A stretch of DNA of 64,000 bases from Sphingomonas sp. KR3-1 (GTDB lineage Bacteria > Pseudomonadota > Alphaproteobacteria > Sphingomonadales > Sphingomonadaceae). The notes under the pieces were generated by a model. It had not been told where the DNA came from and did not search any database. It was given only the letters and a program-made list of their open reading frames with translations. Made by a program: the position numbers and the translations under genes. Shown piece by piece: positions 54,139 to 63,397 of the stretch (its first letter is position 1; the number at the start of each line of letters is the position of its first letter). The DNA lies in NCBI RefSeq assembly GCF_040049295.1, contig NZ_JBDZDQ010000001.1:372001-436000 (forward strand). The letters run 5' to 3'.

Positions 54139-55899
54139 GTGAAGGAAGACCAGAAGAATTTCGTGCTGTTCGCGGTGATCGCCGCGCTGCTGCTGTTCGC
54201 GTGGCCGATGGTCACGCACTGGTTCTTCCCGCAGCAACAGCCGTCCTCGACCCAGATGGTCAACGGCAAGCAGGTCGCCAAGCCGGTGACCGGCACCACG
54301 CCGGCCGCCGACACCCCGGCCGCGGTGCGCGACCGCACCGTCGTGCTCGCCGAGGCGCCCCGCGTCGCGATCGACACGCCTGCGCTCAAGGGCTCGATCA
54401 ACCTGAAGGGCGCGCGGATCGACGATCTCGTCCTGCCCAAATATTCCGAGACGGTGGCGAAGAACTCGCCGCCGGTGCACCTGTTCTCGCCTTCAGGCAC
54501 CAAGGGCGCCTATTTCGCCGGCTTCGGCTGGATCGCGGACGGCGTCCAGGTTCCGACCAAGGACACCGTGTTCAAGGCCGACGGCACCGTGCTGAAGCCG
54601 GGCACCCCGGTCACGCTGACCTGGGACAACGCTACCGGCCAGCGCTTCGCGATCCGCTTCGCGGTCGATGAGAACTACCTGTTCACCGTCGATCAGTCGG
54701 TGGCGAATCTCGGCACGGCGCCGGTCTCGGTCCGCCCCTATTCGCTGCTGTCGCGCACCGGCGTGCCGACCGATCTCGATAGCTGGACCAACCATATCGG
54801 CCCGCTCGGCGCCTTCGCCAACGGTGCCAATTACGACATCAGCTACAAGAATCTCGAGGGCGAGGAGCCCGGCTTCTTCAGCAAGATGTTCGGCACCAGC
54901 GCCAAGGCCGGCGAGAACGCCTTCAACGTGAAGGGCGGCTGGATCGGCTTCGGCGACAAATATTGGCTGTCGGCGCTGATCCCCGATCAGAAGCTCCAGG
55001 TGAACTCGGCCTTCCGCCCCGCCCAGGGCGACACCTTCCAGGCCGATGCCGCGCTGCCGACGATCGCGATTCCCGCGGGCAAGGCGATCACGACGACGAG
55101 CCATGTCTTCGCCGGTGCCAAGGAAGTCCGCGCGCTCGACCACTACGAGTCGACGCTCGGCGTCGCGCATTTCGGCAATGCGATCGACTGGGGCTGGTTC
55201 CAGATCCTCGAAAAGCCGATCTTCTACTATCTCGGCTGGCTCTTCCATCTCGTCGGCAATTTCGGCGTGGCGATCATCCTGCTGACGATCACCATCCGCG
55301 GCCTACTCTTCCCGATCGCCCACAAGCAGTTCGAGTCGATGGCTCGCATGCGCGTCATGCAGCCGAAGATGAAGGCGCTGCAGGAGCGCTACAAGGACGA
55401 CAAGCAGCGCCAGCAGCAGGAGATCATGAAGCTCTACAAGGAAGAGAAGGTGAACCCGCTCGCGGGCTGCCTGCCGATCCTTCTGCAGATCCCGATCATG
55501 TTCGCGCTCTACAAGGTGCTGCTGCTCACGATCGAGATGCGCCACCAGCCCTTCGCGCTGTGGATCCACGATCTCTCCGCGCCCGATCCGGCGACGATCC
55601 TCAACCTGTTCGGCTATCTCCATTTCACCCCGCCGGGCTTCCTGGCGATCGGCGTGGTGCCGGTGCTGCTCGGCGTCTCGATGTTCTTCCAGATGAAGTT
55701 CAACCCGGCGCCGATGGACGAGGTCCAGAAGCAGGTCTTCGCGATCATGCCGTGGATGCTGATGTTCATGATGGCGCCGTTCGCGGTCGGCCTGCAGCTC
55801 TACTGGATCACGTCGAACTGCATCACCATCCTGCAGCAGCAGTGGCTCTATTCGCGCCACCCGGTGCTCAAGCAGCCCAAGGAAAAGGCGGCCAAGTGA
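54139..55899 (+). CDS. yidC: Membrane protein insertase YidC
   Basis: The 586-residue protein (GTG start) has an N-terminal membrane anchor (FVLFAVIAALLLFAWPMV, about 7-24), a large periplasmic beta-domain (about 70-340) and the conserved insertase core with five helices starting FGVAIILLTITIRGLLFPIA near residue 375, with KMKALQERYKDDKQRQQQEI in the coiled-coil hairpin. The conserved core arginine is in TIRG. It inserts and folds inner-membrane proteins with or without SecYEG. Confidence 0.97.
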   Translation: MKEDQKNFVLFAVIAALLLFAWPMVTHWFFPQQQPSSTQMVNGKQVAKPVTGTTPAADTPAAVRDRTVVLAEAPRVAIDTPALKGSINLKGARIDDLVLPKYSETVAKNSPPVHLFSPSGTKGAYFAGFGWIADGVQVPTKDTVFKADGTVLKPGTPVTLTWDNATGQRFAIRFAVDENYLFTVDQSVANLGTAPVSVRPYSLLSRTGVPTDLDSWTNHIGPLGAFANGANYDISYKNLEGEEPGFFSKMFGTSAKAGENAFNVKGGWIGFGDKYWLSALIPDQKLQVNSAFRPAQGDTFQADAALPTIAIPAGKAITTTSHVFAGAKEVRALDHYESTLGVAHFGNAIDWGWFQILEKPIFYYLGWLFHLVGNFGVAIILLTITIRGLLFPIAHKQFESMARMRVMQPKMKALQERYKDDKQRQQQEIMKLYKEEKVNPLAGCLPILLQIPIMFALYKVLLLTIEMRHQPFALWIHDLSAPDPATILNLFGYLHFTPPGFLAIGVVPVLLGVSMFFQMKFNPAPMDEVQKQVFAIMPWMLMFMMAPFAVGLQLYWITSNCITILQQQWLYSRHPVLKQPKEKAAK

Positions 55900-56534
55900 G
55901 CAGCTTCGACGACGATCAGATCGAGGCCGCGCGAAAGATCTTCGCCGGCCCGATCACGTTCCTAAAATCGGCCCCCAAGCTCGAGCATCTGCCCAATCCG
56001 GTGGTGCCCGAGGTGGCGTTCGCCGGCCGCTCGAACGTGGGCAAGTCGTCGCTGCTCAACGCGCTCGCCAATCGCAACGGGCTGGCGCGCACCTCGAACA
56101 CGCCGGGGCGCACGCAGGAGCTCAACTTCTTCGACGTGGGTGAGCCGCTCCGCTTCCGCCTCGTCGACATGCCGGGCTACGGCTTCGCCAAGGCGCCGCG
56201 CGACATGCTGCGCCAGTGGCGCTATCTGGTGAACGACTTCCTGCGAGGGCGCGACGTGCTCAAGCGCGCGCTGGTGCTGATCGACAGCCGCCACGGCATC
56301 AAGGAAGTCGACAACGAGATCCTCGACATGCTCGACGCCGCGGCGGTGAGCTACCGGATCGTCCTGACCAAGGCGGACAAGATCAAGGCGAGCGAGCTGG
56401 CGGATGTCCGTGCCCGCACCGAGGTCGAGGCCCGCAAGCGCCCCGCCGCGCATCCGGACATCATCACCACCTCGTCCGAAAAGGGCATGGGCATCCCCGA
56501 GCTGCGCGCCGCGGTGCTCGAGGCGATCGGTTGA
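55896..56534 (+). CDS. engB: Ribosome biogenesis GTPase EngB (YihA/YsxC)
   Basis: The GTG at 55896 overlaps the yidC stop by four bases and gives 212 residues. G-motifs are GRSNVGKSS (44-52), TPGRTQ (69-74), DMPGYG (91-96) and TKAD (near 153). EngB is an essential GTPase in assembly of the 50S subunit, commonly encoded after yidC in alphaproteobacteria. Confidence 0.95.
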   Translation: MSSFDDDQIEAARKIFAGPITFLKSAPKLEHLPNPVVPEVAFAGRSNVGKSSLLNALANRNGLARTSNTPGRTQELNFFDVGEPLRFRLVDMPGYGFAKAPRDMLRQWRYLVNDFLRGRDVLKRALVLIDSRHGIKEVDNEILDMLDAAAVSYRIVLTKADKIKASELADVRARTEVEARKRPAAHPDIITTSSEKGMGIPELRAAVLEAIG

Positions 56535-56872
56535 GCGGGGCGGAAGCCCTGCTCTTCTCCTACGGCACGCTCCAGCTGGCGAGCGTGCAGCTGAGCCAGT
56601 TCGGCCGCCTGCTCGAGGGCAGCGACGACGTGCTCCACGGCTATCGCCAGATCGAGATCACGATCCGCGACCCCGACGTGCTCGAGGCCAGTGGCATCGA
56701 GGTCCATCTCGCGCTCGTCCCCGACGACGACGCCCCGCCCATCCCCGGCAAGGTCTTCCGCCTGGCGCCCGAGGAGCTGGCGGCGGCGGATGTCTATGAG
56801 AGCGAGAACTACGCGCGCGTCGCCGCCCCGCTGGCCTCCGGGATCACCGCCTGGGTGTACGTGAAGGCATAG
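56531..56872 (+). CDS. Gamma-glutamylcyclotransferase-like (AIG2) protein
   Basis: A TTG overlapping the engB stop (TTGA) gives 113 residues beginning SGAEALLFSYGTLQ. The YGTLQ motif that binds the glutamyl moiety, a central PGKVFRLAPEELAAADVYE and a C-terminal AWVYVKA are typical of the AIG2/GGCT family. Enzymatic activity depends on a glutamate in the DVYE segment, which is present. The substrate is unknown. Confidence 0.75.
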   Translation: MSGAEALLFSYGTLQLASVQLSQFGRLLEGSDDVLHGYRQIEITIRDPDVLEASGIEVHLALVPDDDAPPIPGKVFRLAPEELAAADVYESENYARVAAPLASGITAWVYVKA

Positions 56873-56946
56873 GGCACGCAAGCAGCGGCCCTTTGACCTC
56901 CCTCCGCATCCGCGCCACACTCTCCGCAATCGGAGGGGATCGCATC

Positions 56947-58080
56947 ATGACCACCGCGCCAAGCGCACCCGCCCGGCTGGCCGGGCTCGACCTGTTCCGC
57001 GGGCTCACCGTCGCCTGCATGGTCATCGTCAACACGCCGGGCAGCTGGGACCATGTCTGGTGGCCGCTCGATCATGCCGAGTGGCACGGCTTTACCCCCA
57101 CCGACCTGGTCTTCCCCGCCTTCCTCTGCGCGATGGGCGTGGCGCTCGGCCTCTCCTTCCCGCGCACCGTCGACGGCAGCGCCTGGACGCGCATCGTCCG
57201 CCGTTCGCTCCTCCTTATCGCGATCGGCTGGGCCTGGCAGATGCTCGCCCGCCCCGGCCTGGCCGACTTCCGCGTCTTCGGCGTGCTGCCGCGCCTCGGC
57301 CTCTGCTACGGCCTCGCCGCCACGCTGGCGATCCTCACCGGCTGGCGGGACCAGCACGGCAAGGTCCATCTCGGCGCCCGCGCGCTCGGCATCGCCAGCA
57401 TCGCGCTCCTGCTCGGCTATTGGGTGCTGCTCAGCTTCGTCCCCGTCCCCGGCCATGCCTCCGGCGACCTCAGCCCCGCGGGCAACCTCGCCGGCTATGT
57501 CGACCGGATCGCGGTGACCACGCACCACATGTACCGCTACGGCACCGACGAGGCCGGCAATATCGTCTATGATCCCGAGGGGCTGCTCTCCACCCTGCCC
57601 TCGCTCGTCAACGTCATCCTCGGCATGCTCGCCGCCTTGCTGTGGAAGCGCGACCCCGCCCGCGCGACGATGCGCATCCTGCTCGCCGGCATCGCCCTCG
57701 CTGCGATCGGCTATGCCTGGTCGTTCGGCTTCCCGCTCAACAAGAAGCTGTGGACCAGTAGCTTCGCGCTATGGACCTCGGGGCTCTCGGCGATCCTCTT
57801 CGCCGGCTGCATCGCCGCTTCCCGCTCGGCGGCCGTCCGCACGGCGCTGTGGCCGCTCGACGTGCTCGGGATGAACGCGATCCTCGGCTACATGCTCTCG
57901 CTGCTGCTCTCGCTCGCCGCGCTGCGCACCGGCTTCCAGCTCTGGGCGTGGAACGGGCTCGCCGCGCTGATGCCGGGCAACCCGCTGCTCGCCTCGTTCC
58001 TCTTCGCGCTCGCCGTGCTGCTGCTCGTCCTCGCCTTGCTCATCCCGCTGCACCGCCGCGGCATTCACCTCAGGCTATGA
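56947..58080 (+). CDS. Heparan-alpha-glucosaminide acetyltransferase-like membrane protein (DUF5009/DUF1624 type)
   Basis: The ATG at 56947, preceded by GGAGGGG, gives 377 residues with ten or so membrane helices. The N-terminal [20 protein letters not shown] and [20 protein letters not shown] (residues about 10-50) contain the conserved His and the LFRG motif of the HGSNAT family, which moves acetyl groups across the membrane to sugars. In bacteria the acceptor is not known. A link to deacetylated pectin or cell-wall sugars is only speculation. Confidence 0.8.
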   Translation: MTTAPSAPARLAGLDLFRGLTVACMVIVNTPGSWDHVWWPLDHAEWHGFTPTDLVFPAFLCAMGVALGLSFPRTVDGSAWTRIVRRSLLLIAIGWAWQMLARPGLADFRVFGVLPRLGLCYGLAATLAILTGWRDQHGKVHLGARALGIASIALLLGYWVLLSFVPVPGHASGDLSPAGNLAGYVDRIAVTTHHMYRYGTDEAGNIVYDPEGLLSTLPSLVNVILGMLAALLWKRDPARATMRILLAGIALAAIGYAWSFGFPLNKKLWTSSFALWTSGLSAILFAGCIAASRSAAVRTALWPLDVLGMNAILGYMLSLLLSLAALRTGFQLWAWNGLAALMPGNPLLASFLFALAVLLLVLALLIPLHRRGIHLRL

Positions 58081-58120
58081 TAAACGCGCTGGTAACCATC
58101 CCGCGCTAGAAACCTTCCTG

Positions 58121-59713
58121 ATGGGGAAGGTGAGCCAAGCAGCCCTCGAACGGGCATTCTGGGGCAAATGGGCCGAGCTGCCGCCGCGGCTTATGCGCGC
58201 GCACAGCGTGGCGATCCAGCGCGGCTATCCGGTCTCCTTCGCCGCCAGCGTCTTCGTCAGCATCGTGCTGACGCTGATGGTCCACGCGCACGGCTATTTC
58301 GCCTGGCACATCGCCGTGCTCGCGCTGCACCTCGCGATCAACGTCGCGGTGCTGGTGCGCTGGCGCGACGGCAAGGCGCGCGACTGGTGGGTCGACAGCA
58401 GCCCCCACACCCTGCGCGCCACCGTGATCGAGGCCGCCGCCGTCTCGCTCGGCTGGTTCCTGCTCCTCGCCACGCTCGGCCTCGGCGCCAGCGACAAGGA
58501 GCTGATCGTCACCACCACCTCGATCGCCGGCGTCGTCGCGATCGGCGCGCTGCGCTATGCCCCGCTCCCGCCCGCCAGCCTCGCCTGGCTCGGCGTCGGC
58601 GTGGTGATCTGCGCGCTCTACGCCATCTTCGCCAACATTCCGGCGGGCGTGTTCGTCTTCCTCGCCGTCTTCGTCGCGCTGCTTGCCCGCACCGTGATCG
58701 GCCAGGCCCAGCTCGTCACCGATCAGTTCGCGCAAGGCGAGGCGCTTGCCCGCGCCGCCAGCGACCGCGAGCTGCTCCACGCCACCAGGCAGCAGGAGGA
58801 GCTGCAACAGGCCGCCGCCGCCGCCGAGGCCCGTCACCGCGCCCAGGTCGACAACGAGCGCGACCGCCGCGCCGAGATCGCCCGCATCGCCGAGCGCTTC
58901 GAGCGCCAGTTCGTCGCCGCGATCAGCGAGCTCGCCGCCGCCGCCGAGCAGACCCGCAGCTCGGCCGAGGGGCTGGCCGCCACCACCATTGCCACCGGCG
59001 ACCAGATCCGCGGCGTCGCCGATCGCGCCGTTCGCGCCGACACCGGTGCCGCCACGCTGTTCGAGGAATCGGCCAATCTCGGCCGCAGCCTCGCCACCGT
59101 CGAGGCGAGCATCGCCGCCCAGGCCGAGACGACCGAGCATCTCTACGACCTGTCGCGCTCCGCCGATTCCCGCTTCGCCGTGCTCGCCGGGCACAGCGCC
59201 AGTGTCGGCAACATCGCCGACATGATCGCCGAGATCGCCGCCCGCACCAACCTGCTCGCGCTGAACGCCAGCATCGAGGCGGCGCGCGCCGGCGATGCCG
59301 GCCGCGGCTTCGCGATCGTCGCCCAGGAAGTGAAGAGCCTCGCCGCCCAGACCGCCAACGCCACCGGCGACATCCGCTCCCAGCTCGAGCGCATGGCCGG
59401 CGCGGTCAATGCCACCACGTCGATCGTCGGCGAGATGCGCGAAAGCTTCGATCGGATCGGCCAGGTCGGCGGCGCGGTCGGCCAGGCGATCGCCAACCAG
59501 GGCGACGTGATCCGCTCGATCCAGGCCTATGCCGGCACCGCCGCCGCGCTCACCGCCGATCTCCAGGCCGGTGCCGCCAGCGCCGAGCGCGCGACCGACG
59601 CAGCTGCCCGCACCACCACCGAGATGGACGCTGCCACCGATACGCTGGTCGGCCAGGCGCGCCACCTGCTCGGCGAGATGCAGGGCTTCCTCGAGACGCT
59701 GCGCGCCGCCTGA
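58121..59713 (+). CDS. Membrane-bound methyl-accepting chemotaxis protein, copy 1
   Basis: The 530-residue protein has four to five closely spaced membrane helices (about 40-205) with no periplasmic ligand domain, then a coiled coil and the chemoreceptor signalling hairpin [20 protein letters not shown] (about 378-397), followed by [20 protein letters not shown]. The sensor is therefore probably membrane-embedded, reading redox, potential or lipid state. A paralogue follows 60 bases later. Confidence 0.87.
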   Translation: MGKVSQAALERAFWGKWAELPPRLMRAHSVAIQRGYPVSFAASVFVSIVLTLMVHAHGYFAWHIAVLALHLAINVAVLVRWRDGKARDWWVDSSPHTLRATVIEAAAVSLGWFLLLATLGLGASDKELIVTTTSIAGVVAIGALRYAPLPPASLAWLGVGVVICALYAIFANIPAGVFVFLAVFVALLARTVIGQAQLVTDQFAQGEALARAASDRELLHATRQQEELQQAAAAAEARHRAQVDNERDRRAEIARIAERFERQFVAAISELAAAAEQTRSSAEGLAATTIATGDQIRGVADRAVRADTGAATLFEESANLGRSLATVEASIAAQAETTEHLYDLSRSADSRFAVLAGHSASVGNIADMIAEIAARTNLLALNASIEAARAGDAGRGFAIVAQEVKSLAAQTANATGDIRSQLERMAGAVNATTSIVGEMRESFDRIGQVGGAVGQAIANQGDVIRSIQAYAGTAAALTADLQAGAASAERATDAAARTTTEMDAATDTLVGQARHLLGEMQGFLETLRAA

Positions 59714-59773
59714 GCCGCAAATCACGCAATATCTGTACAAGTTCGCAGCTATCGCCGCGGCACGGCCTATAAT

Positions 59774-61375
59774 ATGTCTGGAATGTACGCCCGGCGCCTC
59801 TCTACCCTGCGCCACTTGTTCTACGGCAAGTGGGTCGCGCTGCCTGCGGAGCTCACCCGCACGCAGATGATGGTCGTCGCGCGGGCATTTCCCGTCACCT
59901 ATCTGATGTCGATGATCGTCGGCGTGCTGGTGATTCTGTCGATCAGCCACGGCCCCTATCTGCCCTGGCGCCTCGCCGCGTTCGGGCTGCACGTCGCCAT
60001 CTTCACCGGCATGCTGATCGGCTGGAAGCGGCACCGCGACAATGACTGGCAGATGGCCACGTCGCGCGCCGGCGTGCACGCAGCGATGCGCCGCGCCGCG
60101 CTCGCCGCCTTTGCCTGGACCAATTTCCTCGGCGCTGCCGGCCTGGGCGCGCATGGCGACGATCTCGCGGTCAACGCCGCGGTGATCACCGGCGTGATCG
60201 CGCTCGGCGCGTTGCGCTATGCCGCCTCGCCGCCGGCCAGCCTCTCCTTCCTCGTCACCGCGATGGGGACCGCGGTGGTCTACACCGCGCTGTGGTCGAT
60301 CCCGACGACGACCTTGCTGTTCCTCGCCGTGTTCGCGCTGATGCTCGCGCGCATCGTCCTCGAGCAGGGCGCGCTGGTCCATGACCAGTTCGAGTCCGGC
60401 CAGGCGCTCGCCAAGACCGAGGCCGAGCGCGACGTGCTCGCCGCCACCGCCCAGCGCGAGGAGTGGCAGCGCCAGGCCGCCGCCGCCGAAACCCGTCGCC
60501 TCGTCATCGAGGAAAGCGAGCGCACGCGCCGCTTGCAGCTCCAGGAGATCGCCCGCGAGTTCGAGCATGGCTTCGCCCAGGACATCACCGATCTCGCCGC
60601 CGCCGCCGCGCAGACCCGCCAGTCCGCCGCGGTGCTGATGCGCGGCACGCGCGAATCGCAGGAGCAGGTCAGCGGCGTGGTCGGCCATGCCCAGCAGGCC
60701 GACATGGGCGCCGCGGCGCTGCTCGGCGAATCCGACAATCTCGGCCAGTCGCGCGCGACGGTCGAGATGCGCATCGCCGATCAGGGTGCCACCACCGCGC
60801 GGCTCCATGCGCTGTCCCAGGCCGCCGAGGAGCGCTTCGCCAAGCTGGTCGACTATGCCGGCGCGGCGGGATCGATCACCGATCTGATCGGCGAAGTCGC
60901 CGAGCGTACCAACCTCCTCGCGCTCAACGCCTCGATCGAGGCGGCGCGCGCCGGCGAAGCGGGGCGCGGCTTCGCCGTGGTCGCGCAGGAAGTGAAGAGC
61001 CTCGCCGCCCAGTCGCAGCTCGCCGCCCGCGACGTGCGCCGCCGGCTCGAGGAGATCGCCGCCGCGATCGACGGCACCACCACGATCGTCGTCGACATGC
61101 GTCAGGGCTTCGACCAGATCGACGAGGTCGCCTTCGCCGTCGAGCAGGCGATGCGCCACCAGGGCGACGTGATCCGCTCGATCCAGGACTATGCCGGCAC
61201 CGCCGCGACGCTGACCGCGAAGCTGCAGGGCAACGCCGCGGTCGCCGAGAGCGCGACCAGCGCCGCCGCCTGGGCGACCGGCGAGCTCGACACGGTCACC
61301 GCCGACCTGGTCGATCGCGCGCAGGGGCTGATGCACGAGATGCGCAGCTTCATGACCAACCTGAAGGCGGCGTAG
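59774..61375 (+). CDS. Membrane-bound methyl-accepting chemotaxis protein, copy 2
   Basis: The 533-residue paralogue of the gene before it has the same layout: several membrane helices (about 35-200), a coiled coil and the tip [20 protein letters not shown], then [20 protein letters not shown]. Sequence similarity is clear along the whole length, including the LRYA.SPPASL region in the membrane part and [17 protein letters not shown] near the end, so this is a tandem duplication with diverged membrane sensors. Confidence 0.87.
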   Translation: MSGMYARRLSTLRHLFYGKWVALPAELTRTQMMVVARAFPVTYLMSMIVGVLVILSISHGPYLPWRLAAFGLHVAIFTGMLIGWKRHRDNDWQMATSRAGVHAAMRRAALAAFAWTNFLGAAGLGAHGDDLAVNAAVITGVIALGALRYAASPPASLSFLVTAMGTAVVYTALWSIPTTTLLFLAVFALMLARIVLEQGALVHDQFESGQALAKTEAERDVLAATAQREEWQRQAAAAETRRLVIEESERTRRLQLQEIAREFEHGFAQDITDLAAAAAQTRQSAAVLMRGTRESQEQVSGVVGHAQQADMGAAALLGESDNLGQSRATVEMRIADQGATTARLHALSQAAEERFAKLVDYAGAAGSITDLIGEVAERTNLLALNASIEAARAGEAGRGFAVVAQEVKSLAAQSQLAARDVRRRLEEIAAAIDGTTTIVVDMRQGFDQIDEVAFAVEQAMRHQGDVIRSIQDYAGTAATLTAKLQGNAAVAESATSAAAWATGELDTVTADLVDRAQGLMHEMRSFMTNLKAA

Positions 61376-61385
61376 CACTTCTTCT

Positions 61386-61504
61386 CCCTCTCCCCTCCGG
61401 GGAGAGGGCCGGGGAGAGGGGAAGTATGTCTTGATCCGATGCCGAAGAGCTGAGAACGCCGAGTCCAGGCCCCTCTCCCAACCCTCTCCCCGGAGGGGAG
61501 AGGG
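61386..61504. repeat. Pair of inverted REP-like hairpins between convergent genes
   Basis: CCCTCTCCCC/GGGGAGAGGG stems occur at 61386-61408 (loop TCC) and 61482-61504 (loop GGA). The two hairpins are reverse complements of each other, so the whole block can also form one long dyad. It lies between convergent chemoreceptor 2 and the MFS gene and may act as a two-way transcription barrier. Confidence 0.8.
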
Positions 61505-61514
61505 CTAAGGAAAT

Positions 61515-62798
61515 CTAAGCCACCGCCACCCGCGCCCCAGGCCCCTCGCGCCGCGCCGCCAGGATCGCCACCGCGGCCACCAGCCCGAACGCGCCCGCCA
61601 CCAGGAACGCCGGTGTGTAGGTCCCCGTCCAGGCACGCACCGCGCCGGCGCCGAACGCCGCGGTTGCCGCGCCGATCTGGTGCCCCACCATCACCCAGCC
61701 GAACACCACCGGCGCATCGCGCTCGCCGAAATGGACGTTTGCCAGCTTCACCGTCGGCGGCACCGTCGCGATCCAGTCCAGCCCGTAGAAGATCGCGAAG
61801 ACCAGCAGGCTCGACGCGCTGAAATCGAGGAAGGGCAGCGCGAGCAGCGAGAGCCCGCGCAGGCCATAATAGACGAACAGCAATTTGCGCGGATCATAGC
61901 GGTCGGTCAGCCAGCCCGAGGCAGTGGTGCCGAACAGGTCGAACAGCCCCATCAGGCTGAGCAGCCCCGCCGCCTGCACCGGCGCGATGCCGTGGTCGCC
62001 GCAGAACGCGATCAAATGCGTGCCGACCAGCCCGTTGGTGGTCAGCCCGCACACGAAGAAGGTACCGAAGAGCAGCCAGAAGGTCGGGCTCTTCGAGGCA
62101 CGGAACAGCGCGGTGAAGGCGAGCGCGGGCATCGCGGCCTGCTTCATCGGCGGCGGCGGCGCGCTGGCCTCGGTCTCGCCGAAGCGGCGCACGCCGACAT
62201 CCTGCGGATGCTCGGGCATGAACAGGAAGACCAGCGGGATCACGCAGGCGCTGGCGATCGACACGGCGAGCGCCACCGGCCGCCACGCGCCGCCTTCGGA
62301 GAGCCAGGCGAGCAGCGGCAGGAAGACGAGCGCGCCGGTCGCGGTGCTCGCGGTGAGCATCCCCATCACCAGGCCTTGCCTCGTCGCGAACCAGCGATTG
62401 ACCACCGCGGCGCCGAGCACCGAGGCGACTGCGCCGCTGCCGATGCCGGAAAACACGCCCCAGCTCAGCACATATTGCCAGGGTTCGGTCATCCACAGGC
62501 TGGCGAAGGTGGCGGCGGACATCAGCGCCAGCCCGGCGAGCATCGTCCGCTTGATCCCGAATGACAGCATCAGCGCGGCGGCGAAGGGGCCGACCAGCCC
62601 GTAGAGCATGATTCCGATCGCTGCAGACGCGGAGATGGTCGCGCGGTCCCAGCCGAAATGCTGCTCGAGCGGCAGCATCATCACGCCCGGCGCCGAGCGC
62701 AGCCCCGCCGAGACGAGCAGCGCGACGAAGGTGATCGCCGCGACGATGCCGGCATAGCCGCGGGTGCCGAGCGGCAGGCGCGACAGGATCGCGGTCAT
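61515..62798 (-). CDS. MFS transporter
   Basis: The start at 62798 (MTAILSRLPLGTRGYAG) overlaps the MarR stop by four bases and gives 427 residues with twelve hydrophobic segments. FGIKRTMLAGLALMS after helix 2, and WLTDRYDPRKLL in the second half, are MFS loop motifs; the overall type resembles oxalate/formate-antiporter-like or monocarboxylate MFS proteins. Coupling with a MarR regulator suggests an efflux or uptake system induced by a small aromatic or acidic compound. Confidence 0.82.
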   Translation of the reverse strand: MTAILSRLPLGTRGYAGIVAAITFVALLVSAGLRSAPGVMMLPLEQHFGWDRATISASAAIGIMLYGLVGPFAAALMLSFGIKRTMLAGLALMSAATFASLWMTEPWQYVLSWGVFSGIGSGAVASVLGAAVVNRWFATRQGLVMGMLTASTATGALVFLPLLAWLSEGGAWRPVALAVSIASACVIPLVFLFMPEHPQDVGVRRFGETEASAPPPPMKQAAMPALAFTALFRASKSPTFWLLFGTFFVCGLTTNGLVGTHLIAFCGDHGIAPVQAAGLLSLMGLFDLFGTTASGWLTDRYDPRKLLFVYYGLRGLSLLALPFLDFSASSLLVFAIFYGLDWIATVPPTVKLANVHFGERDAPVVFGWVMVGHQIGAATAAFGAGAVRAWTGTYTPAFLVAGAFGLVAAVAILAARREGPGARVAVA

Positions 62799-63247
62799 GC
62801 CCTGGCGCCCGCGCGCTCGATGCCCTGGCTGAGCGTCTCGATCCCCGATTTCATGACTTTCCACAGCGCCGTGCCAACTTCCGCTTCCACTCGGTGCTGC
62901 ATTGCCGCCCAATCGGGCTCCGCGGCATGGAGCGCCGCCCTGCCCGCCTCGGTCAGCCGGGCGGCCTTGCTCCGTCCCGCGCCGGGCGTGACCTCCACCC
63001 AGCCGCGCTTCTCGAGCGGCGCGATCGCGCGGTAGAGCGAGCTGCGGTCCATCTCGAGCTGCTCGGCGAGGCGGCTGAGCGCCAGCGGCTCGCCCCGCGC
63101 GATATGGCGCAGCAGCGCGAACTGGGCGATGCTCATGTCATGCCCGGCCAGCGCCGCGTCATACAGGCGGCCGGCGACGCGCGCCGCCTTGCGGAGCAGG
63201 GTGCAGGCACAGGCGGGCGGAAGTGGCTCGTGATGCATGCGCATCAT
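62795..63247 (-). CDS. MarR-family transcriptional regulator
   Basis: The 150-residue protein has the MarR winged helix (MSIAQFALLRHIA, LSRLAEQLEMDRSSLYRAI and APLEKRGWVEV followed by RLTEAGRAALHAA). ATG codons at 63247, 63244 and 63238 are all possible starts and none has a clear ribosome-binding site. It overlaps the MFS gene it probably controls, and the DNA before it is packed with palindromes at 63241-63343. Confidence 0.88.
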   Translation of the reverse strand: MMRMHHEPLPPACACTLLRKAARVAGRLYDAALAGHDMSIAQFALLRHIARGEPLALSRLAEQLEMDRSSLYRAIAPLEKRGWVEVTPGAGRSKAARLTEAGRAALHAAEPDWAAMQHRVEAEVGTALWKVMKSGIETLSQGIERAGARA

Positions 63248-63343
63248 GTATACGCATCACGCTCGTACCGCAATGCCGCATATGCATCATGCATATGCGG
63301 CAATATTAGGCATATGCATCATGTATACACATCATGCATATGC
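63241..63343. promoter_or_regulatory. Operator array upstream of the MarR gene
   Basis: Three linked elements occupy 103 bases: a 19-base direct repeat beginning GCATCATGTATAC at 63241-63259 and 63316-63334 with one mismatch, a near-perfect palindrome at 63276-63300 with 12-base arms and one central base, and a dyad GCATATGCAT/ATGCATATGC at 63310-63319 with 63334-63343. All are built from the unit GCATATGC or GCATCATG. This AT-rich block is unlike the surrounding DNA and probably binds the MarR dimer at several sites. Confidence 0.7.
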
Positions 63344-63397
63344 TCGCGGCTCAGAAACCCACCGTTCGGTGTATCCCCAGCCTGCTTAGGTGTCCGG

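Noticed and set aside
59038-59051. A GACACCGGTGCC match to the pectin operator
   Set aside because: It lies inside the signalling part of a chemoreceptor gene with no pectin link, and its right half does not fit; taken as chance.
58106-61378. 1090-codon minus-strand frame opposite both chemoreceptors, with internal repetition
   Set aside because: The internal repetition only reflects the duplicated chemoreceptor genes on the other strand; no signal, domain or ribosome-binding site supports it.
63241-63343. CRISPR-like short repeats before the MarR gene
   Set aside because: The units are palindromic, few, unevenly spaced and without spacers of constant length; operator array is the better reading. 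No CRISPR array or cas gene was seen anywhere in the window.
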